Numbered from the stretch's first letter, positions 25,299 through 34,611 are shown. The stretch is 64,000 nucleotides of DNA from a bacterium (GCA_004299235.1 SCQL01000027.1:1-64000); one strand, 5' to 3'. The notes: a model not told the origin generated them from the sequence alone. Translations and numbers: made by a program.

Positions 25299-25712
25299 TT
25301 GCGGGAGTGCCTGGTGATCTATGTTGACGCCGCTCTCGACAAGAACGGCCGGGCCGGATGTGGCCTGGCCGTTTTCATTGGCGGGCGGGCCGTCTATACG
25401 GAATCGTTCGGCTTTTCGCATCTTGGCGGATCCGCTCAGCTGGAGGCGCACGTATGCGCGGGTGCGCTCGACCTGGCCGCCGCGCGCTGGCCTCATCACC
25501 GCGTGATCGTGCGCACGGATTGCGCTCCCGTAGTGCGAAGTCGTATGCCGTCAAGTGACAGTTTTCGCATCGCCGTGCATGAAGTTCGTGAGCGATGCAG
25601 GCGCGGCTGGCGCGTGGTTCGTTATGTCAGCCGTAAAGCAAATCCTGCACACGAACTTGCACGCGAAGGTTTGAAAAGTCTTGCCAGACAACCGGTCCTG
25701 GCTGCGGCATAA
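25299..25712 (+). CDS. RNase H-fold protein, fourth carboxylate altered
   Basis: 137 residues with an RNase HI-like strand/helix order. Three acidic residues are in place: Asp10 in IYVDAA, Glu49 in SAQLEAHVCAGAL and Asp74 in VRTDCAPV. The last motif, usually NxxADxLA, reads NPAHELA (His118-Glu119), so the fourth Asp is missing and Glu may substitute. It could be an RNA-DNA hybrid nuclease or one of the RNase H-like proteins without proven activity. GC content is lower than in neighbours. TTG start set by a strong RBS. Confidence 0.65.
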   Translation: MRECLVIYVDAALDKNGRAGCGLAVFIGGRAVYTESFGFSHLGGSAQLEAHVCAGALDLAAARWPHHRVIVRTDCAPVVRSRMPSSDSFRIAVHEVRERCRRGWRVVRYVSRKANPAHELAREGLKSLARQPVLAAA

Positions 25713-25742
25713 ACGCTTTCTGGAAATCTCAATAAGCGCGGT

Positions 25743-25748
25743 TATACT
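25743..25748 (+). promoter_or_regulatory. Putative -10 box TATACT
   Basis: Good match to the -10 consensus about 67 bases upstream of ATG 25815; no convincing -35 element is visible. Confidence 0.5.
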
Positions 25749-25758
25749 GCGGGTCTGA

Positions 25759-25783
25759 CCCGGACTATTACCGGGCTTGTTTT
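25759..25783 (+). terminator. Hairpin with T-rich tail in the leader of the AT-hook gene (attenuator-like)
   Basis: CCCGG (25759-25763), loop ACTATTA, CCGGG (25771-25775), then CTTGTTTT. It lies between the TATACT box and the ribosome binding site, so it would form at the very 5' end of the mRNA. It may stabilise the transcript, attenuate it, or terminate read-through from upstream. The 5-bp stem is short for a strong terminator. Confidence 0.35.
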
Positions 25784-25814
25784 CAGTCGGTTTTTATTGA
25801 TCGCAGGAGTCGAA

Positions 25815-26183
25815 ATGGAAGCAGAAGAATCAGCGGAGGGTCAACCGGCCCCGAAACGGCGTGGACGTCCGCCGGGCTCGAAGAACACGGCTGTCCGGCC
25901 GCGCCGCAAGCGCGCCGGCGGCGGCGATTTGATCGAGCAGCTCAACACGATGATCGCCGATCTCATCAAGGAGAACCGCAAGCTGAAGCGGCAGGTCGTG
26001 AAGCTGACCACACGTGGATCAGCGGCCGCCACCAGCACCGTCGAACGCGGCTTGCGCACCATCCAGCGGCGAGTGCAGCGGGCGCTCACCGGACCGGCCA
26101 AGCGCAGGCGTCGAGGAACGGCGGCCGAGGCGCCGGGACGCGGTAAGACGGTCGCCCGCCGGGGGCGTAAGACCAGCAGTTAG
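25815..26183 (+). CDS. Small basic AT-hook / coiled-coil protein, candidate nucleoid protein
   Basis: 122 residues. An acidic N-terminus is followed by an AT-hook-like core (KRRGRPPGSKN, about residues 13-23), a heptad-rich helix (LIEQLNTMIADLIKENRKLK, about 44-63), and a Lys/Arg-rich tail. No enzyme domain is visible. The composition suggests a DNA-binding, dimerising chromatin-like protein; the family is not recognised. ATG 25815 has CAGGAG five bases upstream (25804-25809), which decides it over the longer frame to 25797. Has its own promoter-like box and hairpin leader. Confidence 0.7.
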   Translation: MEAEESAEGQPAPKRRGRPPGSKNTAVRPRRKRAGGGDLIEQLNTMIADLIKENRKLKRQVVKLTTRGSAAATSTVERGLRTIQRRVQRALTGPAKRRRRGTAAEAPGRGKTVARRGRKTSS

Positions 26184-26210
26184 CCTTCCACACGCCCAGC
26201 AGTCGGCGAC

Positions 26211-26606
26211 CTAGCGTGCTGACTGCTGGGCGGTGAACCCGGCGGCGAATTCCATTTGCTTGGCGGTGCGGTACGCGTCGACGATGCTGTAAACCCACAG
26301 CGTGCCGCCGCCGAGTTCCATGGGCACGCCCACAGCGAGCCCGATGACGCTCAGGTCGAGGTCGAGACCGAAAAACTGCAGGCCGCCGATGCCAAGCAGG
26401 TAGGCGATGCCCTTCAGGTTGTGGCCGAGGTAGAAATGCCCGCATCCAGGGATGATCGCGAGCGCGGCCGCGACGATCGGACTTTTTCGAGGCCGGATCA
26501 CGGTGCCCCGGTAGCGACCGGACGCGGGGGCTCCACATCGGGGGCACGGAGCGTTCGGATCTGTCAACAATGCGCCGCAGTTGCCACACAGGACATCTGA
26601 TGCCAT
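26211..26606 (-). CDS. Zinc-ribbon membrane protein of unknown function
   Basis: About 131 residues. Two CxxC knuckles (CGNC and CPRC) form an N-terminal zinc ribbon. At least two hydrophobic segments follow, the first containing IVAAALAIIPGCGHFYLGHN, a pattern seen in TM2-like or DUF5683-type small membrane proteins. Function unknown. ATG at 26606 places the zinc ribbon at the N-terminus; ATG at 26621 would add five residues. Divergent from the dehydratase pair. Confidence 0.65.
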   Translation of the reverse strand: MASDVLCGNCGALLTDPNAPCPRCGAPASGRYRGTVIRPRKSPIVAAALAIIPGCGHFYLGHNLKGIAYLLGIGGLQFFGLDLDLSVIGLAVGVPMELGGGTLWVYSIVDAYRTAKQMEFAAGFTAQQSAR

Positions 26607-26672
26607 GCCGTACGTGAACATTAGACATCGGCAGCGCGCCGGATTCCGGTTTTCCGCGGGAGGTTTTTTTGA

Positions 26673-26678
26673 TAGCCT
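26673..26678 (+). promoter_or_regulatory. Putative -10 box TAGCCT
   Basis: Eleven bases before GTG 26690, in the 83-bp divergent gap between the zinc-ribbon protein and the dehydratase pair. Confidence 0.35.
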
Positions 26679-26689
26679 CCGAATGACTC

Positions 26690-27130
26690 GTGCCGGACCT
26701 TGAGGCGGAGATGAGCACGTCAACGTCAGTCATCGAGCGGCTGCGGGCGCGCATCGGCGTGGCGGCGCCGCTGACCCAGGCGACCGTCGAGGCGGGCCAC
26801 CTGCGGAGATTCGTCGAGGCGATCGGCGACCCCAACCCGAGGTGGCGCGAAGAGGCGCCTCCGACCTTCCTGGTCGCGCTGGCGCCGGTCTCACTGCACC
26901 TGGCCGAAGCCGAGGCATACGGCAGGGGCTGGCTGAACGGCGGGAACCGCTTCGAATACTTCGAGCCGGTGAGGGTCGGGGACAGGATCACCGCTGTGGG
27001 CCGTGTCGCCGACGTTTACGAGAAGAGCGGCTCGAGCGGCAGCCTGCTTTTCATCATCTTCGAGACCGATTACGTCAATCAGCACGGGCGGACCGTCGCC
27101 CGGCTGAACGGCACGATGATCCGGCGATGA
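26690..27130 (+). CDS. MaoC-type hot-dog dehydratase subunit (FAS1-like, HadA-like)
   Basis: About 146 residues in the N-terminal MaoC/FAS1-type dehydratase fold: the GHLRRFVEAIGDPNPRW segment, then NRFEYFEPVRVGDRI and the strand-rich end. This half normally lacks the catalytic Asp/His and pairs with a catalytic partner. The next gene, overlapping by four bases, supplies that partner, as in mycobacterial HadA-HadB. GTG 26690 or ATG 26711 could be the start. Confidence 0.78.
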   Translation: MPDLEAEMSTSTSVIERLRARIGVAAPLTQATVEAGHLRRFVEAIGDPNPRWREEAPPTFLVALAPVSLHLAEAEAYGRGWLNGGNRFEYFEPVRVGDRITAVGRVADVYEKSGSSGSLLFIIFETDYVNQHGRTVARLNGTMIRR

Positions 27131-27519
27131 GGCTGAATGTCGGCACGGAGCTGCCGGAGCTCGTCAAGCACCCCACGACCCGCCAGCTGGTGAAGTACGC
27201 CGGAGCTCAGGGCGACTTTTACGAGATCCACTACGACCAGGAGTACGCGCGCAGCGTCGCGCTGCCGGGCGTCATCCTTCACGGCCTGCTCAAGGCTGCG
27301 TTCCTCGGCCAGCTCGTCACCGACTGGCTTGGCGATCGCGGCCAGCTGATGACGTTCGAGGTGAGTTATCGAGGCATCGACGTTCCCGGCCGGCCCTACC
27401 GCTGCCGCGGCCGGGTGAGCGCGGTCGACGGCGCCGACTTGACGCTCGAGGTTTGGGGCGAGGACCCCGACGGCAATCGCACCACTATCGGCCGTGCGAC
27501 CGTCGAGATGCGGGATTAG
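27127..27519 (+). CDS. MaoC-type hot-dog dehydratase, catalytic subunit (HadB-like)
   Basis: 130 residues. The hydratase-2 motif is present as GDFYEIHYD with catalytic Asp and His, followed by LPGVILHGL. It probably dehydrates (3R)-hydroxyacyl-ACP or hydrates enoyl-CoA together with the preceding subunit. ATG overlaps the previous TGA (ATGA), so 1:1 translation is likely. The subunit architecture matches the FAS-II dehydratase of actinobacteria; acyl carrier specificity cannot be read from the sequence. Confidence 0.82.
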   Translation: MRLNVGTELPELVKHPTTRQLVKYAGAQGDFYEIHYDQEYARSVALPGVILHGLLKAAFLGQLVTDWLGDRGQLMTFEVSYRGIDVPGRPYRCRGRVSAVDGADLTLEVWGEDPDGNRTTIGRATVEMRD

Positions 27520-27535
27520 CCCGTGACGCTGTCTC

Positions 27536-28357
27536 TCATCGCGAGGCGGGCGATGCGGCCTCGGCGGCGTTCGCGCGCCTGGCCAGGCTCGGCCAGGCTC
27601 GGGCGGTGATCGTGCTCGTAATCCTGCCGATGGTGTTCAAGCCCCGCCGGTAGCCGGCCGCGGATCGCACGGCCGACTGCGCGCGCAGCGCCAGCACGAC
27701 CGAGGCGTCGATCACGCAGTAGCCGCCGACGATGACCGAGGGCGGGTTGCCCGACGGGATGTGCGTCCAGGGCGCGACCGGCAGCCAGTACCAGTTGCCG
27801 AGGCTCGTGCCGACGATCTCCAGCGCGCCGGTGGCGATGAAGATGCCCGCGAACAGGGCCCAGCGTGGCGAGCGCAGCACGAACCACGCGAAGACCGGCA
27901 GGCACAGGGCGCCCTGGAGGTCCCACCGGCCCGAGACCAGCGGCAGCACCGTCAGGCCCGCAAGCGCCCAGGCGCCGGCGGCGCCGAGGATGGCATAGGC
28001 GACGCGGCGACCGTGCCGCAGGACGACCGGCGTGCGCGCGAAAAGCAGTCCGAAGAGGTAGACGAGTCCGTGGCCCGGCGGGACGAACAGCGGCAGGTTG
28101 TGCATTCGATAGCGGTACACGCCCCAAATCAGCGAGCCGAAGATCTCGAAGCCGGTCGCGACGACCACGCACATCCAAACCTGGGCGCGCTGTTCCCGGG
28201 GCGCTTTGAGCGTGGTCAAATACAGGACGGCGAAGGTGACGAGCCCGAGCAGCCACTGCTGCCATAGCGCGGTGACGTGGCTGTCCGCAAGCAGAAGGAA
28301 GGGCAGGTACGTCAGCCCATATGCATTCACCCAGTAGGGCTTGAAGCGCGCGATCAC
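27536..28357 (-). CDS. Polytopic membrane protein of unknown function
   Basis: 273 residues with about seven or eight hydrophobic helices. Distinctive conserved-looking motifs include FVPPGHGLVYLFGLLFAR and, near the C-terminus, GTSLGNWYW followed by PSGNPPSVIVGGYC, where polar residues sit in membrane segments. I do not recognise the family. GTG start; a TAGCAT box lies nine bases upstream on this strand. Divergent from bioY across 111 bp. Confidence 0.7.
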   Translation of the reverse strand: MIARFKPYWVNAYGLTYLPFLLLADSHVTALWQQWLLGLVTFAVLYLTTLKAPREQRAQVWMCVVVATGFEIFGSLIWGVYRYRMHNLPLFVPPGHGLVYLFGLLFARTPVVLRHGRRVAYAILGAAGAWALAGLTVLPLVSGRWDLQGALCLPVFAWFVLRSPRWALFAGIFIATGALEIVGTSLGNWYWLPVAPWTHIPSGNPPSVIVGGYCVIDASVVLALRAQSAVRSAAGYRRGLNTIGRITSTITARAWPSLARRANAAEAASPASR

Positions 28358-28366
28358 CGGGAGCGA

Positions 28367-28372
28367 ATGCTA
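28367..28372 (-). promoter_or_regulatory. Putative -10 box TAGCAT (minus strand)
   Basis: Nine bases before the GTG at 28357 on the minus strand; leaderless or nearly so. Confidence 0.35.
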
Positions 28373-28468
28373 ACCGTCTCCTGCTCGGCCGCGGCCGGGC
28401 GGTCGGTGCCTCAAGCCACAATAGGCAGCGACATCACGCCGTCCTGAGTTTGGTTGAAGGAGATAGCA

Positions 28469-29059
28469 ATGGCAGTGCAGCCGGCCGTCGTTCGCCACCC
28501 TGGAGTCCTTGCCGACCTGATCCCGGGCACCTGGGTCCGCGACGCGGCCCTGGTCGCCGGCTACGCGGCCTTGGTCGGCCTGTCCGCCCAAATCGTGATC
28601 AGGCTGCCTTTCACGCCGGTCCCGATCACCGGACAGACCTTTGGCGTGCTCCTCGGCGCGATGGTGCTCGGCTGGAGGCGCGGACTGCTGGGGATGGTCG
28701 TGTACACGCTGGTCGGGCTCGCCGGGCTGCCGTGGTTCGCCGGGGCCACCGGGGGTGCGAACGCGATCTTCCTGCCTTCGTTCGGCTATATCGTCGGCTT
28801 CATAGGCGCTGCCGCCGTCATCGGCCGGCTGGCCGGGCTCGGGCTGGACCGGACGCCGTGGGGCGCGCTGGGGGCGATGATCGCCGGCAATGTGGTCGTC
28901 TACGCGGCCGGCGCCACCTGGCTGGCGTTCGCGATTCACGTCGGGCCGGCGACGGCGCTGGCGCTCGGCGTCACCCCGTTCCTCCTCGGCGACGCCCTCA
29001 AGGCTCTGATCGCCGCCGGGCTGCTTCCCGGCATCTGGATGATCGCCGGCCGGCGCTAG
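28469..29059 (+). CDS. bioY: Biotin transporter BioY (S component)
   Basis: 196 residues, six hydrophobic segments. The BioY signatures are visible: PFTPVPITGQTFGVLLGA, then the GLAGLPWFAG region and the C-terminal DALKALIAAGLLPG. It works alone or with an ECF energising module; no ecfA/ecfT genes are here. ATG 28469 follows AAGGAG (28457-28462) at six bases, which excludes the upstream TTG 28454. No BirA-type palindrome was found upstream. Confidence 0.92.
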   Translation: MAVQPAVVRHPGVLADLIPGTWVRDAALVAGYAALVGLSAQIVIRLPFTPVPITGQTFGVLLGAMVLGWRRGLLGMVVYTLVGLAGLPWFAGATGGANAIFLPSFGYIVGFIGAAAVIGRLAGLGLDRTPWGALGAMIAGNVVVYAAGATWLAFAIHVGPATALALGVTPFLLGDALKALIAAGLLPGIWMIAGRR

Positions 29060-29072
29060 CCTTGGTGGCGGC

Positions 29073-29987
29073 TCACTCGCCGGGCTCGGGCAGCTCGGGA
29101 GGCTCGTCCGGCGCGCTCGGCGGGTCGCCAGACGCCGGCTCGGCTTCGACCGGCGACACGGGCTCCGAAGGCGGTACTGCTGCCGCGCCGGGTGATGGCG
29201 GCGGTGGCGCAGCCGGCAGCACGTCCGCCCAGGCAGATGGGGCTGGGGCAGGCGCCGCGGGGGCCGGCGGCGGCGTCCCGAAGTCCGCCCTGTAGTCGGG
29301 CCGGGTGGCACGGTGGACGACGGAGGCGGCCGGCAGCGTCGGTGGGCGGGGGCGGCGGGCGACGCTGAGCCACCAGTAGGCCGCGGCGCCCAGGATGCCG
29401 AGCCCACCGAGGATCGGCAGGAACACGAATGGCGGCTTCGAGATGACGTCGAGCCCGCTCAGGGTGCCTGCGACCGGCGAGGGGCTGGGCGAGTCGCTCG
29501 GGCTCGCCGTGGCTGCCGGCGATGGCGAAGGCGAGTCCGCCGGTGAGGGCGATGCGGACGGGGTGGGCGTGGGAGGTCCCTGCAGGGCGAAGTTCGCGCA
29601 GGGGTTGGGCGCCACGCTGGCGCAGAGGTGGTGAACCCCGGGGCTGTCGCCGGGGAATGGCTTCACGCGGGTGGTGAAGTTGCCGCTGCCGTCCGCGTTC
29701 GCGCCGCCGGCCACCTTGTTGCTGGGCGGATCCCAGTAGAGCGTCATCGCCTCGTTGGCCAGGAAGGAGGAACCGTTGACCGTGATCGCCGTGTCCGCTC
29801 CGCCGGCGGTGACGTCGAGGGTCAGGAAGGCGTTGAAGGGCGTTGGGGTTGGAGGCGGCGGGGGCGCGGTCGATGGCGCTGGCGAGCTGGTGGGTGACGG
29901 TGCCGGCGTCGAGGTCGAAGTCGCGGGGCTCGTCGCAACCAGCAGCAACCACAGGGGTAGGGTCGCGAGGACCCGGATCAGCCTCAT
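29073..29987 (-). CDS. Secreted/anchored Pro-Ser-Thr-rich surface protein
   Basis: 304 residues. A signal peptide (LIRVLATLPLWLLLVATS) leads to a Pro/Ser/Thr linker. A small beta-sandwich-like domain (about residues 52-135) with a disulfide-capable Cys pair (HHLCASVAPNPCANF) follows. Then come a second Ser-Pro repeat linker, one transmembrane helix (about 185-205), and a Pro/Ala/Glu-rich tail. The layout suggests an exported domain with a cytoplasmic disordered tail. Function unknown. Confidence 0.72.
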   Translation of the reverse strand: MRLIRVLATLPLWLLLVATSPATSTSTPAPSPTSSPAPSTAPPPPPTPTPFNAFLTLDVTAGGADTAITVNGSSFLANEAMTLYWDPPSNKVAGGANADGSGNFTTRVKPFPGDSPGVHHLCASVAPNPCANFALQGPPTPTPSASPSPADSPSPSPAATASPSDSPSPSPVAGTLSGLDVISKPPFVFLPILGGLGILGAAAYWWLSVARRPRPPTLPAASVVHRATRPDYRADFGTPPPAPAAPAPAPSAWADVLPAAPPPPSPGAAAVPPSEPVSPVEAEPASGDPPSAPDEPPELPEPGE

Positions 29988-30015
29988 CCGAAGCTCGGAA
30001 GGTTAGCAGGCCTCT

Positions 30016-30777
30016 TCACACTGGCGGCCAGGGGACCGACCACGCCGATGCCGGCTCGGGGAACCGCCACCCGGGGTCGAGCACCCCGCGCAGCCGCCGC
30101 TTCAGCGCTTGCACCTCCGCCGGGCTGATCAGCTCGTCCAGCCTCTTCGCCAGCGCAGCTTTCTCCACCTCCCGCAGCGCCCGCTCCACGTCGCCGCAGA
30201 GCTCGGGCGGCAGCGGCCCGCCCGAAAAATCCCAGATCACGGTGCGCAGCTTGTGGTCGGCGTGGAAGGTGAGGCCGTGGTCGATGACCCACACCCGGTC
30301 GTCGGCATCGAACAGGCAGTGGCCCGACTTGCGGTCGGCGTTGTTGGTGATGACATCGAAGAGCGCGACCCGCACCCAAGTGTCGCGATGGACGGTCTGC
30401 TCCCCCAGGAAGTGGCGGCGGTCGGCCTCGATGAACAGTTGCACCGCGCCCATGCCGTGCGGTGCCTGGCGCCTCAAGACCGTGGGCGGGATGTTCGGCC
30501 AGCCCAGGACCTTGCTGAGCTCATAGGCCGCGATCTCACGCCGGTGAAGCGTTCCCGCCTGGAAATCCCACAACGGCGACTCGCCCCTGGCCGGCTTGTA
30601 GACCACCGTCAGGCCGGAGGGCGGATGCGGGTTCAGCCTGGCCAGGAAGGTGTAGTTGGACGCTCTGCGCAGGAGGCCGATCACCTCCATGTCGGGGAGC
30701 TCGGCGAGAAGACGTTCGGTCTCTTGGGCATGCGCGCCCGGCGCGGGCCCGGCGCTAGAAGATCGGCCGCGCGCCAT
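30016..30777 (-). CDS. SCO1664 family protein (PI3/4-kinase-like fold)
   Basis: 253 residues matching the TIGR03843 family. Motifs VVYKPARGESPLWDF, LHRREIAAYELS, NADRKSGHCL and VWVIDHGLTFH resemble the ATP-binding lysine, catalytic-loop Asp/Asn and metal Asp of kinase-like PI3/4K folds. In actinobacteria it is encoded beside DUF3090, as here: the DUF3090 stop lies within this start region (23-base overlap). Probably a small-molecule or protein kinase, but the substrate is unknown. Confidence 0.85.
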   Translation of the reverse strand: MARGRSSSAGPAPGAHAQETERLLAELPDMEVIGLLRRASNYTFLARLNPHPPSGLTVVYKPARGESPLWDFQAGTLHRREIAAYELSKVLGWPNIPPTVLRRQAPHGMGAVQLFIEADRRHFLGEQTVHRDTWVRVALFDVITNNADRKSGHCLFDADDRVWVIDHGLTFHADHKLRTVIWDFSGGPLPPELCGDVERALREVEKAALAKRLDELISPAEVQALKRRLRGVLDPGWRFPEPASAWSVPWPPV

Positions 30778-31261
30778 TGGCGACCGGGCAGGGGTGGCCT
30801 GATGGGTCCATGGGCAGCCCGCAGCGAGGGCAGAGCGGGCGGCCGGCGGTCAGCACCTTCTGCGCCTGCTTGGAGAAGCCGATCGCCTGCTCGTGGCTCA
30901 GCCAGAAGCGCACTCTGGCAGAGTCGTCGGAGGAGCCCTCGTCGCCAGCGGCGGCCTGGCTCGCGACCAGGACGAACATCCGGCGCGCTTCGTGATATCC
31001 CAGGCCCATCTCACCGACCTGCCACTCGGGCTCGCCCGGTTCGAGGCCGGCGCCCTCCGGCGACTGTTCCGGCATCTGGATGCCCTGGGCCTCCATCATC
31101 TGGTGCAGCCGCAGGATCAGCGCCTGGATCTGAGACTTCTCGCAGGTCAAGGTCAGAGTGCGGCCCGAACCGCGGGCCAGCAGGTAAAAACGCCTCTGGC
31201 CTGGCTGGCCGACGGTGGCCACCGCGATGCGGTCGACAGGGTCGAGCTCGAAGATCGGCAT
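30755..31261 (-). CDS. DUF3090 family protein
   Basis: 168 residues of the TIGR03847/DUF3090 family, recognised by LARGSGRTLTLTCEKSQIQAL and EWQVGEMGLGY. The C-terminus carries a CPRC/CPVANG zinc-knuckle-like segment. Function unknown; it is consistently paired with SCO1664-type genes, in some genomes also with a histidine phosphatase. ATG at 31261; a TAGGCT box lies eight bases upstream. Divergent from dnaK. Confidence 0.88.
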   Translation of the reverse strand: MPIFELDPVDRIAVATVGQPGQRRFYLLARGSGRTLTLTCEKSQIQALILRLHQMMEAQGIQMPEQSPEGAGLEPGEPEWQVGEMGLGYHEARRMFVLVASQAAAGDEGSSDDSARVRFWLSHEQAIGFSKQAQKVLTAGRPLCPRCGLPMDPSGHPCPVANGARPIF

Positions 31262-31269
31262 TGCTGCTT

Positions 31270-31275
31270 AGCCTA
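31270..31275 (-). promoter_or_regulatory. Putative -10 box TAGGCT (minus strand)
   Basis: Eight bases upstream of the DUF3090 ATG on the minus strand; leaderless spacing. Confidence 0.45.
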
Positions 31276-31368
31276 GGGGTTGTTTTGAGGCGCCTGCAGA
31301 GGGGAAGAAGATCAGAGGTACTTATTTCGAATGGCGCCGGCCGCGCGACCTGGAGGATTAGCTGACTT

Positions 31369-33279
<1,911 letters not shown>

Positions 33280-33294
33280 GACCCGAGCCGCTCT

Positions 33295-34440
33295 GTGAAG
33301 TTGGTCACGTACCTGCGGTCGCGAACCCGGCTCTGGGCGGCCGCAGGGCTGTGGGCCGGCCTTTTGCTGCTGGCCTTCGACCTCTACGCCTCGGCCGTCA
33401 CCTACATCCCCCAATACCGAGTCCGAAACGACTTCCGGCTCATCTACGGCGCGGCGCTCACGGGCCTCGATCACGGCTACGGCCACCTTTACGACCTGAC
33501 GGCGCAAAAGGCCGCGGTGGAGGGGCTTGGGTCGGGCTTCTACTGGTCGCCGTTTCTGAACCCACCGCCGCTGGCCTGGCTCGGGACTCCTTTCACAGTC
33601 CTTCCCTTCGGCGTCGCGATCGTGGCCTGGACCGCCCTGATCGTTGCCGCATCGCTGCTCGCCTGGCACCTGGCCGCGCCGGGCGGCCGCCTGGCGCGCG
33701 CCGCCCATCTCGCCCTGTGGTTGGGGCTCTTCCCGGTCGCGTTCGGCTTGATGGTGGGGCAGCCGGTCGCCCTGGCGGCTGCCGCGTTGGCCGCATGCTG
33801 GTGGCTGGCCGGCCACAACCGCACCGTGGCGGCCGGGCTCGCCCTGAGCCTGATCGCCATCAAGCCGCAGGTCGCCTTGCTCGTGCCGCTGTGCCTGCTC
33901 GCGTCAGGCCATGGGCGCATCTTCGGCGCCTGGCTCTCGGCCACCGGGCTGGCGGCCCTGGTCGCGCTGGCGTTGCTCGGCCCGGAGGGGCTGCACCGCT
34001 ACCGCGAGGTGCTCGCCCTGGCCTCGCAGTGGGAGCCGACGCGGCGTTACGCCATCGCCGGCCCGCTCGGCCTCGGCCCGCAGCTCTACGCCGTGCAGGC
34101 GCTGGTCGTGGCCGGGGCCCTCGCGGCGGCCTGGCGCCAGCGCCATGCCGGTGTCGGGCCGCCGATCGCCGCGGGCATCGTCGGCTCCCTTCTCTTCACC
34201 CCCTACGTCGGCTTCCAGGACTTCGCCATGCTGGTCGTCGCGGGCTGGCTGGTCCTGCGGTCCCAGCCCACGCCATGGCAGGTGGCGCTGCTGGTCGTGG
34301 GCTACGTGCTGCTGGAGCTCGCGCTGCTGTTGCCGGCCGTACCGATCCTGGTCGCGGAGGCGTGCTTTCTGGCGACGTTGTGGTGGCCGGCCGCCATCCG
34401 CCCACCGACGATCGATGGCGAGCTGGTGCCTGCCACCTGA
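33295..34440 (+). CDS. Membrane glycosyltransferase, GT87 family
   Basis: 381 residues, about ten transmembrane helices. The luminal/extracytoplasmic Asp of the GT-C fold lies in RVRNDFRLIYGAAL, and WSPFLNPPPLAWL matches the GT87 proline block. The family includes polyprenyl-phosphate-mannose-dependent alpha-mannosyltransferases. GTG start 15 bp after dnaK. The donor would fit the polyprenol-phosphate mannose synthase encoded near 62.5 kb; this link is inferred. Confidence 0.8.
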   Translation: MKLVTYLRSRTRLWAAAGLWAGLLLLAFDLYASAVTYIPQYRVRNDFRLIYGAALTGLDHGYGHLYDLTAQKAAVEGLGSGFYWSPFLNPPPLAWLGTPFTVLPFGVAIVAWTALIVAASLLAWHLAAPGGRLARAAHLALWLGLFPVAFGLMVGQPVALAAAALAACWWLAGHNRTVAAGLALSLIAIKPQVALLVPLCLLASGHGRIFGAWLSATGLAALVALALLGPEGLHRYREVLALASQWEPTRRYAIAGPLGLGPQLYAVQALVVAGALAAAWRQRHAGVGPPIAAGIVGSLLFTPYVGFQDFAMLVVAGWLVLRSQPTPWQVALLVVGYVLLELALLLPAVPILVAEACFLATLWWPAAIRPPTIDGELVPAT

Positions 34441-34467
34441 GCCCATCCACGCCCTGTCGCAGGGCAT

Positions 34468-34543
34468 TGGAGCCGACGGTGGGATTCGAACCCACGACCT
34501 GCCACTTACGAGGCGGCTGCTCTGCCAACTGAGCTACGTCGGC
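34468..34543 (-). tRNA. tRNA-Thr (anticodon CGU)
   Basis: Full cloverleaf on the minus strand. Acceptor GCCGACG pairs with CGTCGGC; D arm GCTC/GAGC; anticodon stem GCCGC/GTGGC with loop CTCGTAA (anticodon CGT, codon ACG); T arm GTGGG-TTCGAAT-CCCAC; discriminator T. The CCA end is encoded (34468-34470). 76 nt with CCA. Confidence 0.95.
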
Positions 34544-34597
34544 ATGGGAGGCGCAAATTCTGAGCGGAAAACGGCGCGTCGCCGCGGGCGCCTAGGC

Positions 34598-34603
34598 TAC
34601 CAT
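34598..34603 (+). promoter_or_regulatory. Putative -10 box TACCAT (leaderless type)
   Basis: Ends eight bases before ATG 34612 of the acetyltransferase. Confidence 0.45.
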
Positions 34604-34611
34604 CGACGGAG

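Noticed and set aside
28358-28468. BirA-type operator or riboswitch before bioY
   Set aside because: CTAACC and GGTTGA are about 80 bp apart and do not form the usual palindrome; no structured leader is evident.
29073-29987. CRISPR-like or tandem repeat signal in the Ser-Pro-rich region
   Set aside because: Repetition comes from biased codons for Pro/Ser/Thr linkers; there are no regular identical units.
30109-31365. Plus-strand open frame of 418 codons
   Set aside because: Antisense to the well-supported SCO1664/DUF3090 pair; the translation lacks domains and is rich in Arg/Pro/Gly.
31262-31368. Heat-shock operator (CIRCE or HAIR) upstream of dnaK
   Set aside because: No TTAGCACTC/GAGTGCTAA or CTTGAGT/ACTCAAG inverted repeat is present; only a weak TACTTAT element and GGAGG are seen.
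34441-34467. Second tRNA next to tRNA-Thr
   Set aside because: Only one cloverleaf can be folded; flanking bases do not form arms.
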